From the NCBI GenBank assembly GCA_022036555.1, contig CM039122.1:54448693-54512692 (forward strand): a DNA stretch of 64,000 bases, in the 5' to 3' direction. This document shows positions 13,001 to 21,922 of this stretch, in pieces; positions within the stretch are counted from its first letter, which is position 1, and the number at the start of each line of letters is the position of its first letter. This stretch comes from Microstegium vimineum (lineage: Eukaryota > Streptophyta > Magnoliopsida > Poales > Poaceae). The position numbers were made by a program, and so were the translations under genes. Under the pieces are notes generated by a model. The model was not told where the DNA came from, did no database searches, and saw only the letters and a list, made by a program, of their open reading frames with translations.

Positions 13001-13402
13001 AGGTGATTGGTTTGTGGATTGTAATAGATATCTTACTGTACAAGAATTTGATAGGTGGCATGAGTTGAAGAACAAGCTTCAGGAGATTGTTTTAACACAT
13101 GAGACTAGCGATTCGGTGAAATGGGCTCTAGAGAGTAAGGGTAACTTTACTACAAAATCCTTGTATCGTTTTCTTACCAACAGGGGTGTTACCAGTAAGG
13201 TTGCTGGTTATATATGGAGATGCAGAATTCCCCTTAAGATCAAATTTTTTCTTTGGCAAATTTTCAATAATAAGCTTCAAGTGGCTAATTGTTTGGTGCA
13301 AACTGCAAAGGGGGTGGAAGGGAGATATTCATTGCTGCCTTTGTGGTCTAGTAGAATCTGTGGGTCACCTTTTCTTTGAATGTCATCTAGCTAAATCAAG
13401 AA
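10085..13402 (+). mobile_element. LINE (L1-type) remnant A, antisense in intron 1
   Basis: Plus-strand relics of a non-LTR retrotransposon in order: ORF1-like basic/acidic region (10118-10808, two frames), AP endonuclease (10799-11512, MRIMFWNARGL, GGDFNLI, SDHTPLIL), reverse transcriptase finger and palm parts (12249-12840, YRPICLLN, KIDFEKAYDRV, then GLRQGDPLSPLLFNLVADAL) and a zf-RVT tail (12860-13395, FLWQIFNNKLQVANCLVQ). The frame is broken by shifts and a TGA near 12684. The catalytic Y/FADD segment is absent because RT motif B runs straight into the zf-RVT region, so it cannot be active. No 3' UTR or poly(A) is seen. The end lies about 20 bp from the exon 1 splice donor of the host gene. 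The element is 5' truncated as well. Confidence 0.85.
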
Positions 13403-14688
13403 CTGCAAGCACGGGCGGCGTACCTGCTTGGCCGCCTTTCCCGGCGATGCGAAGAACGCACAGCACGTGACGGTGGAGTTCGTCTTGGCGAGATTCTGCG
13501 GCGACGGGGTGAGCTGCTGCTGCGGCGGCGGCGGCGGCGGCGAGTGCCGCGGACTCATGCGACGCGGGGTCGTCTCGATGCGGAGGTCAGGCCGCGGCCG
13601 CTTCCTGCTCCCGCCGCGCGGCGGAGGCAGAGACCGCGACGCCGAGAAGACGAACGACGGCGCTCCGAGGCCCACCGGGGGCAGCGTCGTCTCCTTGGCC
13701 GCCGCGGAAGATGGGGGGCCCGGCGAAGGGAAGAACTCGAACCCGACGACGGTTCCTGTGGCGCCCGTGCGCGCCGTCTTCGCGGAGTGGAGGGACGCCT
13801 CGCAGCCGCTGGCAGTGGAGCCCATGGGGGGCGTCGACGGCTTCTTCGGCGAAGCCAAGAACGTGAGGGCGCTCGTGTTGGAGGAGCCCCTGGAGGTGGG
13901 CGTCAACGGCGGCCCCTCCGGCGATGCCGCGAACACGAAGCCGCCCCTGGAGGTGGGACCCGTGGGCGTGTTGGGCCGCTCCGGCGCAGCCAAGAACGCT
14001 AGCGTGTTCCCCGCGCTGCTGGCCGAGGTGCGCCCTGGCGTCCCCGTCGCGTTCTCGGCGAACGCGAACATGTTCCCCACCGCGGAGGTCGGGTGGCGCG
14101 GGCGGAGTAGTCCTGGCTCGAACGAGAACTCCGCGGCGCGCGACGCCGTCGGTGTGGTGGGCGTGGGCGGCGGAGGCGACAGGGTGCTCGGCGAGGGCTC
14201 GAAGGGGGGCAGTTCGAGGAGCATCCTCTTGCGCACGGAGGAGGCCGGAAGGAGGCAGCGGCGCTTGCGCCCCGCGTCGGTGGCGCAGGGCGCGGAGAAG
14301 GCGACAGCGTAGTGCGCGGGGTCGATGCGGAGCTCGGCGAGGTGCCGCGGCGCGGGCGGAGGAGTGAAGAAGAACGGCTCCGGCGCCATGGCCATGGCGA
14401 TGTGCGTTCTTGGGGTTCTTGGATGATCAGCGGGCGCTCAGGGGCGGTTCGGGGCTGGGCGGACTGCCGGACTGGCGGAGACCGGAGAGGGCGACGGAGG
14501 CGGTTTGCTTTGCTGGTTCCGTTTCGACGGTGCTTTGTTTGTTTTTTTTTGTATAAAATAAATCAATATAAATAGGAACAAGAAAAAGTGAGTAAGGCCC
14601 AACTCTTCAGCCCAGGCAACGCGTTCCTGCCTCCCTGGGCCCAATCCGGCTGGCCGGCCTCAAACGGAGCACGCTCCCAACGCCGAGA

Positions 14689-15041
14689 AAATGATGATTT
14701 TGCCATTATGAAAAGTGGGTTTCGCAATTTTATCATCCTGCAAATGAGATTCTCAATTTTGTCATTATCAAATGATACACACTTTCAAATATGCTCTGGG
14801 TAAGATTTGTTACCAAATTAATTATCTTCTACCCATTTTGCCCATCCCTAATCCCTAATCCCTATTTTTCCATCCTTCACGATGACGAGGGTCGCCGGGA
14901 GATTGAGATTCGGCGGACGCCGAGGCCGCGCGGGAAGGGCAGCCCGCGGCGAGGTGGAGCCGCCACCACTCCTCCGCCACCGCCAACGCGCCGTCGTCCT
15001 CACCCTCACGCCGTCCAGGCCAGCCCAGCCGGCGTCGCGCC
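14689..15041. other. Spacer between copy A and the LTR element
   Basis: AT-rich to 14880, then a GC-rich stretch rich in cgccg words to 15041. No gene or complete element recognised. It ends where the proposed LTR begins with TGAGTTTAAAAC. Confidence 0.4.
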
Positions 15042-18000
15042 TGAGTTTAAAACTTAATTAAAATTTAATCATGTCATCATATGCATTAAGCATCTTTCAC
15101 TTGATTGAGAACCTTGTTATGCATTGAACTAAAATAAGTTTACTTGATTGTGTTTGATCAAATTGTGTGAATGTTGGTCATGATTTCAAATTCAAACTTT
15201 CAAATTCAATTCCAAACCCTAATTTCCAGAGGAGGTGGATTAAACCCTAAACATGATTTTCAAAATCTAAAAAGAATTTGCATGTGGTTGTTTAAGAAAA
15301 GTTGTAGAGATCTGTTTCAATTGCATTTGTTGTGTTTTGAGTTTTCCAAGTGTTATTCAAATTTCTTGAGTTTTTCAAAACAAATTTCAAAAATGCATTT
15401 TCATTTCTAGGCCGAATTTGAAAATGTGCATATTGTCAAAGTTGCAGATCATGAAATTTTGAGCAACTTTGGTATTCAAAGTTTTTCATGAAAACCCTTG
15501 GAAGTTTGAGCAATTTACAAAATCAGTCGCAGGGCAGTTTGGACATTTCATCGAGCACTTGCATGTCAAGCTCGTCCATGGACGTGACACCTGGCCGGCC
15601 AGTTGCCGAGCTCACCTTGCGCTTCATGTCCGCAACGAGTGTCGCATCAAGTGCGTGGCAACGCCACGGTTCCGTTGCCATCTTCAAAACAGGACACCGT
15701 GCTCTCCTTGCTCCTCTTTCCACGCCGCGATGTCGTCCGCTCTGCTCCGCCGCGTGAGCGCTCCACATCGACGAGCTCGCCCGAGCTCGTTAGCCACTGC
15801 TAAGCCACCCAACCATCGTCAATGTCTTCGCACTGACCTCGCACATCTCCCGCGTAAGCTGGTTGAAGCCGTCGAGCTCTCGTTCGCTCGGCACGACTCC
15901 GTCTTCTCATCTCCGACGAACGCGCCGCCGCTCTGGTTCACGGTCGTTCTGGCTACACAGGAGCCGCATTGTCTTCTTCTTTCTTGTTTCATCTTCTTCA
16001 TTCGTCACTGATCCTCGAACGCCTCGTCATTTCATCTTTGGTGGTCTACAGCTCCGGGAACGCCGTTGTTGCCGCCCTGTTCACCATTTCCGTCGGTACG
16101 GTCTTCGTCGACCGGTCGTTCTGCTTCGTATTCGGGGTAAGCTCCTGGTGCTCGTAGAGTAGCTGGTTGTAGCTAATTCCGAACCATAGTCGTGGTTCGT
16201 GTTTGCTCCGGCGTGTCAGCGCCGCCGCGTCGGTGCTCACCGCCGTGAGAGCTCGTTAGTTGGTCTTTTTGCGTCTGAGTCTTGCGCTAGCTTCACCTAG
16301 TCTTCGTGCGTCCTTTCGCGGTGTTGGTTGTTCGAGCGCATGCGTCGTTTGGCCGGCGTACGTTGCGCGGATCTCGGCCGTGCGCCATGGCCGTCGGCGA
16401 GGTCGATATGTTAGGGTTTTGCTTCGATTTTCTTGCGTTTCGCGTTGTTTGGAGGCCATTGAGTCTGCTGGTGTGCTTGGTAGAGCCGATTATGGCTTGT
16501 ACTCGGCGGCGTATGTGCGGCCGCGCGCGGGGTGCCGCCATTACCGTCGGCGAGGCCACCGTGGTAGGTTTTAGTCTCGTTTTGGTTGTGCGTTGTGTTC
16601 GCGTTTGCTTCCTGAGTCTGTTGCGGAGCTTAGTTAAGCCGGTGGTGGCTTGTGCTCGCCGGCGCACGAGCGACCGCGCTTGGGCCACCGCGGATGTCGC
16701 CGGCGAGAGTGCTGTAAGGGTTAGAGGTAGCTCTATCGTACCTCGTTGGGTTCGGGGCGATATGTAGAGTCCAGCGCACGAGTCGGTTGAACGTTTGGTT
16801 CACCGTCGGCGACGCGCCGCCGTGTTCTTTGGTCTCCAGCGCCGTTGTTCTGCTCTGGCTCACTGACGTGCGGGACCCAGGTGTCAGTGAGAAAAACAAA
16901 GAGTTTTCTTTATTTTCTGTTTTGCACAGTAATGTTTTTTGTTATTTTTGTATATTTATTTCTGTGTATGTTTAGATTCTGCAAAAATTTGTGAGTGCTC
17001 TCTGTGATGTGTAGTATTTAAGAAAAATACATTATATGCATGTTCAGTATAGTTTTAATCTTGTAAAAATGCTCAAAGTATTTAAGAAATGACTTTTCCA
17101 TGATTTTTCATGCTCTGTATGTTGCTCCAAAAATTCTGAAAAATTTTATGTAACTTTTGTACACTTATATCTTGTTGTACAAAAAGTTTGGGAATTTTTG
17201 GATGAACTGTTATACATGGCTATTTGTATAATTAATAAAGAAACGATTAGTAACCCTAATGACTTTAGGTTTTGTGTGATTTTGAGTTGTTTGATGCTAA
17301 TGGTAATTTGTCCAGTGACAACCACAGTATGAACATGCTTGATAATTAGTTTAATCATGGTTTAATTAAATTACTTTATGCTCTAGTTTAGTTTAGTTTC
17401 ACGAAGGTAAATTGTACTCATGGTGTTTAATCTATTTTGTTCACCTCTTAAGTGCATGTTTGTGTGTTGCAAAACATCATGTCTACTATTGCAAGTATTA
17501 TCTAAGCATATCATTATATCGTGTAGATTGTTCGTTGGTTGGGTTGGATGACCACCCTGGTGAAGGGGGGTTTTCTGTTGTTGAATCTGAGCCAGAACTC
17601 GTGTATCCCTCCAACCAAGGCAAGCTCCGGTGCATTAAAACCCTTCCTTGTATTTAAAATGATTGCTTTAAATACACTTATAGTTTATATTATTGCATTG
17701 TCTTACTTTATTAAATTTCTACTTGATGTATAGCCTTATCCTTGTGTTAATTGTACCTTATACCTTGACACTCGTTTAAAGATGTAAAAGTTTGCTAAAA
17801 TGCTTAGTTTCCTTAGAACTTTTATAGTGGGTGATTTCCGGTCACCTACGCATAGCGTATTGCTTCGGCAAATGGTTCTGTTCTTTTGAGAAAGGGATGT
17901 CGTTGGAAGTAATAATCGGGACCGGACGGATACGGTGTTTGAGAGCCATCAGTGGTGACCGGTGAGCGGGTTCTTTCCGCCTGTGTCATTAGGAACCGTC

Positions 18001-19038
18001 CGTTGTAACAAGTCCAAGGGTTGTGACTTTGGAGTACTTATCACATACCTTTGGGGAAGCTGGACTCTGGCTAATCCAGTCTAAAGGACGGTTAACCCAC
18101 ACTGGAAGTGGATAGATGGCGAGAGTAGTGTGTACCCTCCAAGTTCGAGGAACTGGATGGAGGCGTACTATGCTCTCGGGTGGCGGGACCCCGTTCTCGG
18201 ATGGAGGATCCAGGGAAGAGTAGTCATATGCATGCTTTAGTGCTGTATATGCCGTGTGATAGGGAAGTCACAGCTGGGTTTAACCGGTTCGAATCGTCGT
18301 GTTCCTCGGATATGAAAACATAACCCTGTCTTTTATATCGTAGTTAATAAAACTTGAACTGGATACTTGATGATTCCTTTAATGGATGATTTATTACCTG
18401 GTTATCGATCATACATCTAGATCGGTACTTGAGTAATCTTATGAACAAATAAATTGAATTTCAATTCTTTCATAAATGCTCATTTATGTAAAATACTTGA
18501 ATCTTGCAAACCACACCTTGAATCCTATGACTTGCATACTGTTTGTTCACCGTACAATTTTCTTTTGTCGGATAAGCCTTGTTGAGTACTCCCGTACTCA
18601 GGGTTTGTTAACCCCTGTTGCAGATGAGGGCCACAACTCGGTCTGTGTGGCTTCGTGCTGCATGACCGTGGTTACTAGGGATGAAGATGACGAATGAAAA
18701 GTCTTTGCTTGACTCTTGGGCAAGAGTACCTCAGTTGTTTGTTTTAAACTCTACCACCGTTTGATGTATTAATATCATATGACACTACGTTATGTTTTAA
18801 AAACCTATGATTTGTAATATGACTTCAAATTTTCGCTACTTTGATGTATATTAAATTATTGTATTACTTCTGCAATATTTGTGATGAGGATGATCCTGTT
18901 CGGAAAGAGGTGGATGACCCGCTGTAAAGTGGCGACACCTGACGGATTGATTAAGACTTGGATCATTTGTTTTGGATTAAGTTGGATGGACTATTAATCT
19001 TGATAAGTGGGCCCTGTCTTAAGAGGTTCTGTCACAGT

Positions 19039-19050
19039 TGGTATCAAAGC
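19039..19050 (+). other. Primer binding site (tRNA-iMet type)
   Basis: TGGTATCAAAGC, differing by one base from the TGGTATCAGAGC typical of plant LTR elements primed by initiator methionine tRNA. It lies 2 bp after the proposed LTR end. Confidence 0.75.
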
Positions 19051-19378
19051 ATCCCTTATTACAAACTTGCAGTTGTAAAAGTTTTCAAAAATATTTTGGA
19101 TCTTAAATTAAAATTTGATTTGAGTCTAAAAATTTATTTAACTCATCTTTTCTCTCTTTCAAAAGTTAGGAGAAGTAGTCTTTAGGAATATCAAGCTTGG
19201 TGGTATGAATATGGTTTAATTATATGCCCTATATATGTGTTATATAAATATTATCGTATTCGTAGGGACGTTTCATGTATCATATCATACAACTTGGGAT
19301 GGGTTTAAAATTTTGTTTTTAATCAATAAAAATTTATCATGTTACTTACTTGCCTCTTTTAAAATTGTTGTCTATAGG

Positions 19379-20045
19379 ATGGTCAGGACTAAGTACACCA
19401 CTCGCAAGTTTTCCGAACCTCGAGGCATCCCTCGCTATAGGCTGGCATCACGTGACGATGGTAAGAGCAGCCAGCAGGGTGCTAGTCGCAGCGCTCGTCG
19501 CAAGGCGAAGATCGAGTACCTACGGGAGGAGCTGGGAAAAATGAAGGCAAATAGGGACAAGTTTGCTGGCAGGACTGGCACCCTGGAGGACAAGGTTGAG
19601 GCGATGGAGGTGAGTGTCAGGAGCAGCTGGCAGGGAAGGAGGCACAACTGACAGAGAAGGAGGAGCAACTGGCACAAAAGGAGACTGAGGTGGCCTATGT
19701 TGAGGGTCACATGTACCAGTATCTAGGGGAGAGGAATGAAGCCTGGGATCGAGACCACCTTTTGTCCGAGATGTACCTCAACTTGGGGCACTATGCGGGC
19801 AACCTCGAGTTCTACAACAACGTGCTTCATGAGGAGGTTCATCACCTCTTCAACATGATGAACCCAGAGTACCAACAGCAGACCATGGCAGAGGACCTTG
19901 GAGAGCCTGTTCAGGCAGACCTGTACTTTGCAGACCAGTTCTTTGCACCTACATCTGAGGGCCAAGGTGGAGTTGCACCAGAGCCAGTGGTGATCGTCGA
20001 GGACGAGCAGGGGGTGGAGGTTGTAGTCCTTAGTGACGACGAGTA
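19379..20045 (+). pseudogene. Retroelement extra ORF, coiled-coil, frameshifted
   Basis: Starts at ATG 19379 (MVRTKYTTRKFSEPRG) directly after a tctatag that looks like a splice acceptor, about 330 bp after the PBS. The first frame runs to 19651. The continuation is in another frame from about 19625 (QLAGKEAQLTEKEEQLAQKE), then an acidic tail ending VVLSDDE at 20045. A one-base change near 19610-19630 explains the shift. The middle is a Lys/Glu/Gln heptad-like coiled coil. It has no Gag zinc knuckle and lies upstream of the gag-like start, so it is an accessory ORF between the PBS and gag. Function is unknown. Confidence 0.55.
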
Positions 20046-20228
20046 GATCATGTATCGCCTAGCTATCTAGTTCGATGCGAGTAGTGGGTCTTGTAATATA
20101 ATCTACCTTTATCGCCTTCAAAACTTTTTAGCCAGTACTTTGATGTTATGATGGTCATGTAATATATGTTTGTGCACTTTAGTACTTTTATGCTAGTGTT
20201 TCCAATAGAAATATGTTTGTGCAAACAG

Positions 20229-20361
20229 ATGTCTGAACATAACAATATTGGGGCTCATGATGAGAATGATGGGGAAATTTCTATTCCACCACCTGCACCG
20301 CCAACCTTGGCGCAGGCACTAGCTGCGCTGATCACGGTATCTGCTGACAATGCTCGCCAAC
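20229..20361 (+). pseudogene. Start of gag-like ORF, truncated
   Basis: ATG at 20229 opens MSEHNNIGAHDENDGE followed by a Pro-rich stretch (PPPAPPTLAQALAAL). This resembles the N-terminus of grass gypsy Gag proteins. The Gag sequence ends at about 20360, where it runs into the iron-transporter fragment. Confidence 0.5.
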
Positions 20362-20648
20362 TGGCTACGCGCGGCGGTGCTGGACGCGAATGACGGGATG
20401 GTGTCGACGGCGTCACTGATGCTGGTGTGGGCGTCGTGAAGGCGGACGCGCGCGCCATGGTGATCTCCGGGTTCGCGGGGCTGCTGGTGGGCGCGTGCAG
20501 CATGGCCATCGGCGAGTTCGTGTCCGTGTGCTCCCAGCGTGACGTGGAGCTGGCGCGGCTGGACCAGCGCGGCGGCGACGAGGAGAAGGCGTTGCCCAGC
20601 CCTGTGCAGGCGTCCACGGCGTCCGCGCTGGCTTTCTCTGTCTGCGCT
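20361..20648 (+). pseudogene. Captured vacuolar iron transporter-like (VTL) fragment
   Basis: Two frames together encode a stretch of a CCC1/VIT1-family protein: NWLRAAVLDANDGMVSTASL in one frame, then GVGVVKADARAMVISGFAGL, LVGACSMAIGEFVSVCSQRD and VELARLDQRG in the next. This is the first transmembrane pair and the start of the cytosolic part of plant vacuolar iron transporter-like (nodulin-21-like) proteins. A loss of one or two bases near 20427 breaks the frame at the SLML-GVG junction. There is no start and no C-terminal membrane segments. GC content is much higher than in the flanking retroelement. It is read as a gene fragment captured into the retroelement's gag region. Confidence 0.8.
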
Positions 20649-20849
20649 GGTTATGTTCATGTAGTATATATTTGATATTCTATAATATATTATGTGATGT
20701 TCATACTTTTAATGTTCAGACATATATTTTAATTTTTTTTGTTTCCTATATTTCTATGATACACATGTGATGTTTAGTTAGTGTATATATATGTATGATG
20801 TTTTATGGTGTATTTTTTTGTGCATATGTATATATTTTATATTCTATGG

Positions 20850-20906
<57 letters not shown>

Positions 20907-21522
20907 CTTTTGTGGTGTTCTATACTATTTTCGGCGTTGTTCGTATGATGTTAGTATGATGTTCTACAATTATCTTTAACTATAGGTTCATCATAAGATA
21001 AATGTTCGTTAATAAAATTTATCGAAATATATTTGTGAAGTCTTATTTTGAAGAGTTTATATAAAAAATATGATGATACAATTAGATTTTAATTATGATA
21101 CTTAGTTTAGAATTGTGACTTTTTTACTTAAAAAACAAAGCGATATGTGCTCATGAGTATTTTTTACTATATGGATAGTGCCTAGTCTGCTATTTGACCG
21201 AAAAATACAATTAAATTAGACCCCATTTAATAAAGAAAATGAAGGAGAAAATTAACTTTTTTAGAAGGAACAATGTCAACATGATTCACCAGCTAGCACC
21301 CCGCGGACGCTGTCGCCAGAAACAAGAAGGTGCCTAGCGTTTCTACGGTACTATGCACGTGTTTATCCTTTATTTTTTTATAATATATATTTCTCATCCT
21401 TTTCCTTTTTCTTTCTCTTTTTTCTATGTTTTTTTGACTAATTCTTTAGGTGTTTATTCTTCTATGATACATACGATGTTTATATACGGATTATTCCGCA
21501 TGGCTAGTTTTTCTTTTCTTTT
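20649..21522. other. AT-rich DNA up to the assembly gap
   Basis: No gene supported. Apart from the (TA)n tract, the sequence is low-complexity T-rich DNA. A weak 'cgcggacgctgtcgccagaa' island is seen at 21301. No 3' LTR matching 15042-19036 was found here. Confidence 0.5.
20849..20902. repeat. (TA)n microsatellite
   Basis: An uninterrupted run of TA dinucleotides of about 50 bp in AT-rich DNA. The short ORF rich in Tyr-Ile across it is an artefact. Confidence 0.9.
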
Positions 21523-21622
21523 NNNNNNNNNNNNNNNNNNNNNNNNNNNNNNNNNNNNNNNNNNNNNNNNNNNNNNNNNNNNNNNNNNNNNNNNNNNNNN
21601 NNNNNNNNNNNNNNNNNNNNNN
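21523..21622. other. Assembly gap, 100 N
   Basis: Exactly 100 N, the conventional placeholder for a gap of unknown size. Duplicate copy B starts only a few bases to its right, so the true distance and left boundary of copy B are unknown. Confidence 0.99.
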
Positions 21623-21922
21623 TAGAGACATTGTTTAGTTCAGCAGAGGCGCAGCTTTGTTTTCTAGTTTGGACGAAAGACAAGTGCGATCCATTGTTGC
21701 CGAGTTCAGGGGGGAAATGAAGCCAGCAGTCATAGAAAGAAAAATTCAGTGCCAGAGCTAAACTCGTTCCATTTCTACGTTCTTCCAGCTCTTGGCTTAA
21801 ACTTGTTTCTTCGTGAGCCCGTATGGTTCAAAATTCAGTGCAGTTAACCTTGTCCTAAGACTACAGTCAATTGCAAGGCCAAACCCGAAAACCGACGATG
21901 AGGATGGGCAGGAGCTAGTTGA

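Larger units (their letters stand above)
9387..14395 (-). pseudogene. Pro/Ser-rich unknown protein, copy A, frameshifted
   Basis: Three exons on the minus strand: 14395-13424 (starts MAMAPEPFFF), 10063-9963 and 9500-9387. The donor after exon 1 is CAG|GTACGC. Exon 2 is 101 nt here but 102 nt in copy B, because one A is missing in the run TCGCCGA(A)GGCGAG. The loss shifts the frame, replaces the conserved tail and brings a TGA inside exon 3. Exon 1 (324 codons) is open and highly similar to copy B. It is Pro, Ser, Thr and Ala rich with degenerate repeats of the form F-x-F-x-[AS]-[SA]-P, for example GFVFAASPEGP, LTFLASPKKP and CAFFASPGKA. The family is not recognised and no signal peptide or membrane segment is visible. 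An assembly error at the missing A would make this a functional gene. Confidence 0.7.
9096..14688. repeat. Segmental duplication, copy A
   Basis: This block is collinear with 21630-25232. The left limit is where gtttagttca/gcagaggcgcagctttg first matches; the right limit is after 'ctcccaacgccg', beyond which the copies diverge completely. It contains the whole three-exon minus-strand gene plus about 290 bp of its 5' flank, the intron-2 tandem repeat and the LINE in intron 1. Identity by eye is high across exons and LINE, with scattered indels. Copy A is longer mainly because copy B lost 1,933 bp of the LINE. Confidence 0.9.
15042..20360 (+). mobile_element. Ty3/gypsy-like LTR retrotransposon remnant
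   Basis: Proposed 5' LTR 15042-19036 (3,995 bp), starting TGAGTTTAAA and ending TCTGTCACA. Two bases later, at 19039-19050, is TGGTATCAAAGC, one mismatch from the usual initiator tRNA-Met primer binding site. Downstream are an extra ORF (19379-20045) and a short gag-like start at 20229. No protease, RT, RNase H or integrase and no 3' LTR are present before the assembly gap, so the element is truncated or interrupted. The LTR start is chosen from the TG...CA rule only, so it is less certain than the LTR end and PBS. The long LTR and Met PBS suit a grass Tekay/Retand-like gypsy lineage, which is inference. Confidence 0.6.

Noticed and set aside
13428..14312. Long plus-strand frame (294 codons) over exon 1 of the Pro/Ser-rich gene, and its copy at 23996-24844
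   Set aside because: It is the antisense shadow of a GC-rich exon whose own frame has intact splice sites and continuation. The same applies to 23971-25050.
20791..20979. 62-codon ORF rich in Tyr-Ile
   Set aside because: Translation of a (TA)n microsatellite.
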